A stretch of DNA of 7,228 nt. Origin: Aliitabrizicola sp031425325. Lineage in GTDB: Bacteria > Pseudomonadota > Alphaproteobacteria > Rhodobacterales > Rhodobacteraceae. Every line of letters begins with the position of its first letter. Within the stretch, counting starts at the first letter, position 1. The stretch lies in contig JANPJD010000166.1 in assembly GCA_031425325.1 (NCBI GenBank), positions 1 through 7,228 of the forward strand, read 5' to 3'. Below the pieces are notes generated by a model, which saw only the letters and a program-made list of their open reading frames with translations, searched no databases and had not been told where the DNA came from. Shown here in pieces: positions 1-5,427 of this stretch. The position numbers and the translations under genes are program-made.

Positions 1-1538
1 AAACCGGCGTCGTCGAGTTCGCCAAGGGCTTATCAGCGCAAGGGTATGAGCTGGTGAGCACCGGCGGCACCGCAAAGGCGCTCCGCGACTCGGGACTCCA
101 AGTCAAAGACGTCGCCGAGATCACCGGCTTCCCGGAGATGATGGACGGACGCGTCAAGACCCTGCACCCCATGGTCCACGGAGGACTGCTGGGTGACCTC
201 CGCCTCGAAACCCATCGCAAGGCGATGGACGAAGCGGGCATCTCCCCCATCTCTATCCTGTGCGTCAACCTTTACGCGTTCGAGAAAACGGTCAGCGGTC
301 CCCACACGCTGGAAGAGGCGATCGAGTCGATCGACATCGGCGGCCCCGCGATGATCCGGGCCGCGGCAAAGAACCACCGCTTCGTGAACGTCGTGGTCGA
401 TCCGGCCGACTATCAGGGCCTTCTGTCCGAGCTTGCCAAGCACGATGGTGCGACGAGCCTGACGTTCCGCCAGAAGATGGCGCTGACCGCCTATTCGCGC
501 ACTGCAGCCTATGACGCGGCGGTCTCGGGCTGGATGGCGGGCGCGCTGAACGAGGCCGCGCCGCGCCGCCGCGCCTTCGCCGGGACGCTGGCCCAGGGGC
601 TGCGCTATGGCGAGAACCCGCATCAGGCGGCGGCCTTCTATCGTGACGGCTCGGGCCGCGCCGGGGTGGCGACAGCGACCCAGTGGCAGGGCAAGGAGCT
701 GTCGTACAACAACATCAACGATACCGATGCCGCCTGCGAGCTGGCGGCCGAGTTCGCGGACGGCCCGCCCGCCTGCGTGATCGTAAAGCACGCGAATCCC
801 TGCGGTGTGGCGACTGCGCCAACGCTGGCCGAGGCCTATGGGCGCGCCTACGACTGCGACCGGACGAGCGCATTCGGCGGGATCGTGGCGCTGAACCGCC
901 CGCTCGACGCAGCGACAGCGGAACGGATCGTCGAGATTTTCACCGAGGTGGTGATCGCGCCGGGGGCCGACGATGCCGCCCGCGCGATCTTTGCGGGGAA
1001 GAAGAACCTGCGGCTTTTGACGATCGACGGCCTGCCTGATCCGACAGCACCCGGCCTGTCCTTCCGTCAGGTCGCTGGCGGCTTTCTGGTTCAGGACCGC
1101 GACGCGGGCCGCATCACGGCGGACGACCTGAAGGTCGTCACCCGGCGCAAACCGACCGAGGCCGAGATCGCGGACCTTCTGTTCGCCTGGCGTGTCGCCA
1201 AGCACGTAAAGTCGAACGCCATCGTCTATGCGCGGGGCGGGGCTACCGTCGGGATCGGCGCAGGCCAGATGAGCCGGATCGATTCGACCCGGATCGCCGC
1301 GCGCAAGGCCGCCGACATGGCCGAGGCGCTGGGCCTGACCGCCGTGCCGACGCAGGGCTCCGTCGTGGCATCCGACGCCTTCTTCCCCTTTGCCGACGGC
1401 CTCGTCGCTGCCGCCGAGGCGGGGGCCACGGCGATCATCCAGCCCGGAGGCTCGATGCGCGACGACGAGGTGATCGCCGCGGCCGACGCGGCGGGGTTGG
1501 CAATGGTCTTCACCGGCCAGCGTCATTTCAGGCACTGA
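1..1538 (+). CDS. purH: Bifunctional AICAR formyltransferase / IMP cyclohydrolase PurH, 5'-truncated by the window edge
   Basis: PurH catalyses the last two steps of de novo IMP synthesis in the cytoplasm: formylation of AICAR using 10-formyl-tetrahydrofolate, then ring closure of FAICAR to IMP. The frame is open from base 3 (511 visible residues); the sequence starts inside the N-terminal S/DKTG segment (TGVVEFAKG), so roughly 20 residues lie upstream. A GTG at 54 is internal (the V of LVSTGGT), not a start. The N-terminal cyclohydrolase domain shows STGGTAKAL, GFPEMMDGRVKTLHP (nt 126-170), NLYAF, IDIGG and AAAKNH, which include the family's catalytic Lys, Tyr, Asp and Lys. The C-terminal transformylase domain shows LRYGENPHQ, the catalytic Lys-His in VKHANPCG (nt 783-806), SAFGG, GIGAGQMSRID, SDAFFPFADG and a C-terminal RHFRH. 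One oddity is Ala instead of the usual Pro in the NLYPF motif (nt 276-278). Apart from the missing start the gene is intact. The stop is followed after two bases by lspA, suggesting co-transcription. Confidence 0.97.
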   Translation, partial: TGVVEFAKGLSAQGYELVSTGGTAKALRDSGLQVKDVAEITGFPEMMDGRVKTLHPMVHGGLLGDLRLETHRKAMDEAGISPISILCVNLYAFEKTVSGPHTLEEAIESIDIGGPAMIRAAAKNHRFVNVVVDPADYQGLLSELAKHDGATSLTFRQKMALTAYSRTAAYDAAVSGWMAGALNEAAPRRRAFAGTLAQGLRYGENPHQAAAFYRDGSGRAGVATATQWQGKELSYNNINDTDAACELAAEFADGPPACVIVKHANPCGVATAPTLAEAYGRAYDCDRTSAFGGIVALNRPLDAATAERIVEIFTEVVIAPGADDAARAIFAGKKNLRLLTIDGLPDPTAPGLSFRQVAGGFLVQDRDAGRITADDLKVVTRRKPTEAEIADLLFAWRVAKHVKSNAIVYARGGATVGIGAGQMSRIDSTRIAARKAADMAEALGLTAVPTQGSVVASDAFFPFADGLVAAAEAGATAIIQPGGSMRDDEVIAAADAAGLAMVFTGQRHFRH

Positions 1539-1540
1539 CC

Positions 1541-2035
1541 ATGCGGACAGCGAATCTCGTGGCCCTCGTGATCTTCGTCCTGGACCAGGTGACGAAGATC
1601 GGCGTCGTCTGGGGGCTGAACCTTGCACAGCGGGGCGAGATCGACGTGCTTCCGCCCTTCCTCAACCTTCGGATGGCGTGGAACGAGGGGATCAACTTCG
1701 GGTTGCTGTCCAGTGACATCGACTGGATGCGCTGGGTGCTGATCGCGGTCGCGCTTGCCATCTCGGTCTGGGTCTGGCTCTGGGTGCGCCGCGAGGAACC
1801 GACGCGGCGGGTGCAGGTCTCGGCGGGCCTTTTGATCGGCGGGGCGCTGGGCAACGTGGTGGACCGGGTCCTGTATGGTGCGGTCGCCGATTTCCTGAAC
1901 ATGTCCTGCTGTGGCATCGAGAACCCCTATGCGTTCAATGTGGCCGACATCTCGATCTTCGTCGGCGCGATCGGACTTGTGCTGTTCACCGGCAATGAAA
2001 AGCCCAAGCGGCGCAGGCGGCCAAAGACCCCGTGA
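1541..2035 (+). CDS. lspA: Lipoprotein signal peptidase (signal peptidase II)
   Basis: LspA is an inner-membrane aspartyl protease that removes the signal peptide of diacylglyceryl-modified prolipoproteins. The 164-residue length is typical. Family motifs appear in order: LDQVTK (D15, K19) in the first membrane helix, AWNEGINFG (N48), GGALGNVVDR (residues 100-109), VADF (D117) and FNVADI (D136). D117 (nt 1889-1891) and D136 (nt 1946-1948) correspond to the catalytic aspartate pair. Hydrophobic stretches near residues 5-25, 63-82, 93-113 and 133-150 fit the four-helix topology, and the basic tail (KPKRRRRPK) fits a cytoplasmic C-terminus. The usual Ser after the second Asp (ADS) is Ile here, which I believe is common in Rhodobacterales. 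The ATG lies two bases after the purH stop with only a weak AGG (1530-1532) ahead, so initiation is probably coupled to purH translation. The next gene encodes a likely substrate lipoprotein. Confidence 0.96.
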   Translation: MRTANLVALVIFVLDQVTKIGVVWGLNLAQRGEIDVLPPFLNLRMAWNEGINFGLLSSDIDWMRWVLIAVALAISVWVWLWVRREEPTRRVQVSAGLLIGGALGNVVDRVLYGAVADFLNMSCCGIENPYAFNVADISIFVGAIGLVLFTGNEKPKRRRRPKTP

Positions 2036-2078
2036 CGTGTCCGGCGCTTTGCGATAAGGACAGCAAAACGGACTGTGC

Positions 2079-2083
2079 AGGAG
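2079..2083 (+). promoter_or_regulatory. Strong Shine-Dalgarno for the DUF3035 lipoprotein gene
   Basis: AGGAG lies seven bases before the ATG at 2091. It is one of the two best ribosome binding sites in the window and fixes this start. It suggests that the lipoprotein is translated independently rather than by coupling to lspA, 55 bases upstream. I saw no convincing promoter or T-tract terminator in the 2036-2090 gap. Confidence 0.7.
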
Positions 2084-2090
2084 ACGGGGC

Positions 2091-2633
2091 ATGACGGCAG
2101 GACCACGCGCGCTGGCATTCGCCATGGTCGCCGTGCTGACCCTCTCGGCATGCGGTGACGGCGACGACACACCCGAGTTGATGAACCTTCAGGCGCAGGG
2201 CAACGGGCCGGACGAGTTCGGCATCGTGCCGTTCAAGCCGCTTGAACTGCCCCAGAACCTCGCCGAGTTGCCGCCGCCCGCGCCGGGCGGCGCAAACCGC
2301 ACCGACGCGACCCCGCAGGCGGACGCCATCGCAGCGTTGGGCGGCAATCCGAATGCCGTAAGCCGCAGCGGGTCCGTGCCAGCAAGCGACGGCGGACTTT
2401 ACAACTATGCCGCGCGCTATGGCGTGGCGCCCGACATCCGCCAGACGCTTGCCGCCGAGGACCTCGAGTTCCGGCGCGACAACAACGGGCGCATCCTTGA
2501 GCGGTTGTTCGACGTGAACGTCTATTACCGCGCTTATGAGCGTCAGTCGCTTGATCAGCACAGCGAACTCGAGCGGTGGCGGTCGGCCGGCGCGCGCACC
2601 GTCTCGGCCCCGCCCCGGCTGGACGGCGAATAG
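2091..2633 (+). CDS. DUF3035-family lipoprotein (possible BamF-like outer-membrane assembly subunit)
   Basis: This is a 180-residue predicted lipoprotein. A short N-region with Arg6 and a hydrophobic stretch lead to a lipobox LSAC with the lipidated Cys at residue 21 (codon 2151-2153). Residue +2 is Gly rather than Asp, which under the E. coli Lol rule favours the outer membrane. The mature part has a Pro/Ala-rich segment (LPQNLAELPPPAPGG, residues 53-67), a low-complexity middle, and a more ordered charged C-terminal half (LYNYAARYGV, DNNGRILERLF, VNVYYRAYERQ, LERWRSAG). This pattern matches the DUF3035 family of Rhodobacterales, recognised by eye. From memory, that family has been linked to the alphaproteobacterial BAM-complex lipoprotein BamF; I am not certain of this, so no symbol is given. 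There are no catalytic motifs. It follows lspA, which would process its signal peptide, and precedes two exported M16 proteins, consistent with an envelope role. Confidence 0.85.
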   Translation: MTAGPRALAFAMVAVLTLSACGDGDDTPELMNLQAQGNGPDEFGIVPFKPLELPQNLAELPPPAPGGANRTDATPQADAIAALGGNPNAVSRSGSVPASDGGLYNYAARYGVAPDIRQTLAAEDLEFRRDNNGRILERLFDVNVYYRAYERQSLDQHSELERWRSAGARTVSAPPRLDGE

Positions 2634-2649
2634 CTTCACAAGCGCGTTG

Positions 2650-2700
2650 CCCGGGCCTGCGCCGGGTTGAAGGGCCTTGCCCTGAGGACGTAGCCTTACG
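2650..2700 (+). repeat. Three consecutive small inverted repeats in the gap before the M16 gene pair
   Basis: The 88-base gap 2634-2721 holds three possible RNA hairpins in a row. CCCGG (2650-2654) pairs with CCGGG (2662-2666) over a 7-base loop. AGGGC (2671-2675) pairs with GCCCT (2679-2683) over a 3-base loop. CGTA (2689-2692) pairs with TACG (2697-2700) over a 4-base loop. None is followed by a T-run, so they do not look like a classical intrinsic terminator. They could attenuate, protect mRNA ends, or be chance in GC-rich DNA. A weak AGG (2712-2714) seven bases before the ATG at 2722 is the only ribosome-binding signal. Confidence 0.4.
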
Positions 2701-2721
2701 CCAAACAATGCAGGCGCCCCG

Positions 2722-4062
2722 ATGAATCATTTCCTTCAGGCTGGCCTTCTTGGCCTGTCCTTGTCGCTGTCGTCCCCCCTCGCCGCGCAGGAGGTGACGG
2801 ACTTCACGCTTGAAAACGGCCTTCAGGTCGTGGTGATCGAGGATCATCGCGCCCCGGCGGTGGTGCAGATGCTGTGGTACAAGGTGGGGGCCGCCGACGA
2901 GGTGGCAGGCACGTCCGGGATCGCCCACTTCCTTGAGCATCTGATGTTCAAGGGCACCGAGACGGCCGGCCCCGACGCCTTTTCCGATGCCGTCGAGGCG
3001 CAGGGCGGCAGCCAGAACGCCTTCACGTCCTGGGACTACACCGCCTATTTCCAGCGCGTCGCTGTCGACCGTCTCGATCTTATGATGGAATTCGAGTCCG
3101 ACCGGATGCGCGGCACGCTTATCACCGAAGAGGATGTCGCGACCGAAAGGCAGGTTATCCTCGAAGAGCGGGCGCAGCGGATCGACGGCGATCCGGGCGC
3201 ACTCTTCGACGAGCAGATGCAGGCGGCGCAGTATCTGAACCACCCCTACGGTCGCCCAATCATCGGCTGGCGGCACGAGATGGAAACGCTGGACCGCGAC
3301 GACGCGCTGCAGTTTTACCGCATCCATTATGCGCCCAACAATGCGGTCCTCGTGATCGCGGGCGACGTCTCGCCCGAAGAGGTCAGGCGGCTTGCGACGA
3401 TGCATTACGGGCCAATCGAGCCGACCGTCGGACTCGCTCCGCGCCAAAGGCCGTCCGAGCCGCCGCAGCTTGCCGAGCGGCGGCTCTCGATGTCGGATGC
3501 CCGCGTCTCGCAGCCCTATGTGACGCGCAGCTACCTTGCGCCCCGCCGCCAGACCGGCGCGCAGCAGGAGGCGGCCGCCCTGACCGTGCTGGCCGAGGTG
3601 CTGGGCGGGAACGGCACGACCTCGGTCCTTGGTCGGGCGCTGACGATCGATGCTCCGACAGCGGTCTATGCGGGCGCGTCCTACACGGGCGACAGGCTTG
3701 ACAGTGGCGAGTTTTCGCTGGCCGTCGTGCCCCTGCCGGGCGTGACCCTCGCCGAGGCGGAGGCCGCGATGGATGTGGCAATTGCCGCCTTCCTGGCGGA
3801 GGGCGTAGATCAGGCGGCGCTCGACCGCATCAAGACGCAGGTGAAGGCCGCGCAGATCTACTCTCAGGACAGTGCCGGTGCTCTCGCGCAGCGCTATGGC
3901 GAGGCGCTGTCAATCGGGCTGACGGTCGAGGACGTCAAGACCTGGCCGGATGCGCTTCAGGCCGTGACCGCCGAGAATGTCATGGCCGCCGCGCGGGCCG
4001 TCCTCGACCGTCGCCGGTCGGTGACCGGACATCTCGACACCGCCCCGGAGGCCACCCCATGA
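2722..4062 (+). CDS. Periplasmic M16 family zinc peptidase, catalytic subunit (HxxEH-bearing)
   Basis: This is a 446-residue M16B-type (pitrilysin/processing-peptidase family) metallopeptidase predicted to cleave peptides or unfolded proteins in the periplasm. Residues 1-22 form a Sec-type signal peptide ending LAA before QEV. The inverted zinc motif HFLEH is at residues 69-73 (nt 2926-2940), and E149 (nt 3166-3168), 76 residues after the second His, matches the third zinc ligand in ERQVILEE. FYRIHYAPNNAVLVIAGDV (about residues 198-216) is the conserved end of the first domain; a second M16 domain follows from about residue 230. In that domain the R/Y pair that helps bind substrate is degenerate: the Arg position of the usual SRL is Val302 in TTSVLGRAL, though a Tyr (316) remains nearby. 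The next gene overlaps by four bases and has the complementary motif, so the two probably form a heterodimer. Substrate unknown; older annotations may call such genes pqqL or 'zinc protease'. Confidence 0.93.
   Translation: MNHFLQAGLLGLSLSLSSPLAAQEVTDFTLENGLQVVVIEDHRAPAVVQMLWYKVGAADEVAGTSGIAHFLEHLMFKGTETAGPDAFSDAVEAQGGSQNAFTSWDYTAYFQRVAVDRLDLMMEFESDRMRGTLITEEDVATERQVILEERAQRIDGDPGALFDEQMQAAQYLNHPYGRPIIGWRHEMETLDRDDALQFYRIHYAPNNAVLVIAGDVSPEEVRRLATMHYGPIEPTVGLAPRQRPSEPPQLAERRLSMSDARVSQPYVTRSYLAPRRQTGAQQEAAALTVLAEVLGGNGTTSVLGRALTIDAPTAVYAGASYTGDRLDSGEFSLAVVPLPGVTLAEAEAAMDVAIAAFLAEGVDQAALDRIKTQVKAAQIYSQDSAGALAQRYGEALSIGLTVEDVKTWPDALQAVTAENVMAAARAVLDRRRSVTGHLDTAPEATP
4047..4051 (+). promoter_or_regulatory. 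Shine-Dalgarno for the second M16 gene, inside the end of the first
   Basis: GGAGG lies seven bases before the ATG at 4059, within the last codons of the upstream peptidase gene. It supports this start and, together with the ATGA overlap at 4059-4062, indicates tightly linked expression of the two M16 proteins. Confidence 0.7.
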
Positions 4063-5375
4063 CCCTGTTTCGTTTCTTTCCGGCGCTCTTGGGCCTGCTG
4101 CTGGCCCTGCCTGCCGCTGCTGCGGTCGAAGTCCGCGAAGTGACCTCGCCCGGCGGCATCACCGCCTGGCTGGTCGAAGAGCCGGACCTGCCGTTCCTTG
4201 CCCTCGAGGTGCGCTTCAAGGGCGGCACCAGCACGGACCTTCCCTCGAAGCGTGGGGCGATCAACCTGATGGCCGCCACGCTCGAAGAGGGGGCGGGCGA
4301 ACTTGACGCGCAGGGCTTCGCCGAGGCGCGCGAGGCGCTTGCCGCGCGCTTCGGATTCTCGGCCGGGCGCGACAGCATCAGCGTCTCGGCCCGGATGCTG
4401 ACCGAAAACCGCGACGCCGCGATCGAGCTTCTTCGCAGCGCGCTGATCGAACCGCGCTTCGACGAGGCGGCGGTCGAACGGGTGCGCGGGCAGGTGCTGT
4501 CGGGGCTTGTCGCCGAGACGACCGATCCCGGCAGCATCGCGCGGCGCACCTTCGAGGCCATCGCGCATCCGGACCACCCCTATGGCTCTGCGGGCGACGG
4601 CACCCCCGAAAGCGTCGCGGCGCTGACGCGCGACGATCTGATCGAGGCGCATCGCGCCGTGATGACGCGGGACCGCATGTACGTCTCGGTCGTGGGCGAC
4701 ATCACCGAGGCCGAGGTCGGGTCCATGCTGGACCGTCTGCTGGGCGATCTGCCCGACATCGGGCGGCAGATGCCCGGCCGCGCCGAGTGGCAGGCCGAGG
4801 GCGGCGTGACCGTGGTGCCGTTCGACGCGCCCCAGTCGGTCGTGCTGTTCGGTCAGGCGGGCATCCGCCGCGACGACCCGGATTTCTTCCCCGCCTTCGT
4901 CCTGAACGAGGTGCTTGGCGGCGGACGCTTTTCAGCACGGCTGATGACCGAGTTGCGCGAGAAGCGGGGTCTTACCTATGGCGTGTCGACCTCGCTTTTG
5001 CAGATGGACCTCGGCGAGCGGATCGTCGGACAGTTCTCGACGGCCAATGCCAGCGCCGCGGAGGCCATCGCGCTCGTCCGCGACGATTGGGCGCGTCTCG
5101 CTACCGAAGGCATCACCGAGGCAGAGCTTGCAACGACCAAGACCTATCTGACCGGCGCCTACCCCTTGCGGTTCGATGGCAACGCAGCGATCGCGGACAT
5201 CCTTGTGGGGATGCAGCTTGACGGTCTGCCCCCCGGGTACATCGCCACGCGCAATGCGCTGGTCGAGGCCGTGACCCTGCAGGACGTGCAGCGCGCCGCG
5301 TCGCGCCTTCTGCAAGCCGATGCGCTTCGCTTCGTCGTTGTGGGTCAGCCCGAGGCGCTGTCGTCGACTGAGTGA
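4059..5375 (+). CDS. Periplasmic M16 family protein, non-catalytic partner subunit (R/Y-bearing, no HxxEH)
   Basis: This is a 438-residue M16 homologue with a Sec signal peptide (residues 1 to about 20, hydrophobic core FFPALLGLLLALPAAA). Where the zinc motif should be, the aligned stretch is GAINLMAATLEEG: the His, Glu and His positions are Asn69, Ala72 and Ala73 (nt 4263-4277), so it cannot bind zinc in the normal way. Its C-terminal domain keeps the full substrate-binding block from LGGGRFSARL to RGLTYGV, with Arg294 (nt 4938-4940) and Tyr307 (nt 4977-4979) at the canonical 13-residue spacing. HPYG and the VVGDI domain end are also kept. Its start overlaps the stop of the catalytic gene (ATGA) behind a good GGAGG. 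The arrangement resembles the alpha/beta split of mitochondrial processing peptidase and the two-subunit M16 protease described from Sphingomonas sp. A1. I infer that it forms the substrate-binding half of a heterodimer. It is a family member that has lost catalysis, not a pseudogene: the frame is intact and conserved elsewhere. Confidence 0.92.
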   Translation: MTLFRFFPALLGLLLALPAAAAVEVREVTSPGGITAWLVEEPDLPFLALEVRFKGGTSTDLPSKRGAINLMAATLEEGAGELDAQGFAEAREALAARFGFSAGRDSISVSARMLTENRDAAIELLRSALIEPRFDEAAVERVRGQVLSGLVAETTDPGSIARRTFEAIAHPDHPYGSAGDGTPESVAALTRDDLIEAHRAVMTRDRMYVSVVGDITEAEVGSMLDRLLGDLPDIGRQMPGRAEWQAEGGVTVVPFDAPQSVVLFGQAGIRRDDPDFFPAFVLNEVLGGGRFSARLMTELREKRGLTYGVSTSLLQMDLGERIVGQFSTANASAAEAIALVRDDWARLATEGITEAELATTKTYLTGAYPLRFDGNAAIADILVGMQLDGLPPGYIATRNALVEAVTLQDVQRAASRLLQADALRFVVVGQPEALSSTE

Positions 5376-5393
5376 GAGCGCACCTTCGCGGTG

Positions 5394-5411
5394 GCCGAAT
5401 CTCGGCTCGGC
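5394..5411 (+). repeat. Two mutually exclusive small hairpins in the M16-mutL gap
   Basis: In the 52-base gap 5376-5427, GCCGA (5394-5398) can pair with either of two TCGGC copies (5402-5406 or 5407-5411). No T-run follows, so it is not a classical terminator. It may be chance in GC-rich sequence. I see no convincing promoter here. Confidence 0.25.
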
Positions 5412-5427
5412 TGCTATCTCTGGTGGC

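Noticed and set aside
33..1628. Long antisense open frame (531 codons) opposite purH
   Set aside because: It is a GC-rich shadow: the + strand encodes PurH with all family motifs, and the antisense translation is Arg/Gly/His-rich with no recognisable domain.
2036..2090. Promoter or terminator between lspA and the lipoprotein gene
   Set aside because: No credible -35/-10 pair with proper spacing and no hairpin with a T-run; only the AGGAG ribosome binding site stands out.
2233..3447. Antisense open frame of 404 codons across the lipoprotein and first M16 genes
   Set aside because: It spans two well-supported + strand genes and their gap, has low-complexity Arg-rich composition and no motif.
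4059..5375. Second M16 gene as a decayed pseudogene because HxxEH is missing
   Set aside because: The frame is intact, the signal peptide and ribosome binding site are good, and the R/Y block is fully conserved, which fits a selected non-catalytic subunit.
5320..5427. N-terminal extension of MutL by 36 residues
   Set aside because: It would overlap the M16 gene by 56 bases and adds a non-conserved Arg/Ser-rich lead; MutL proteins normally begin shortly before the INRIAAGEV block.
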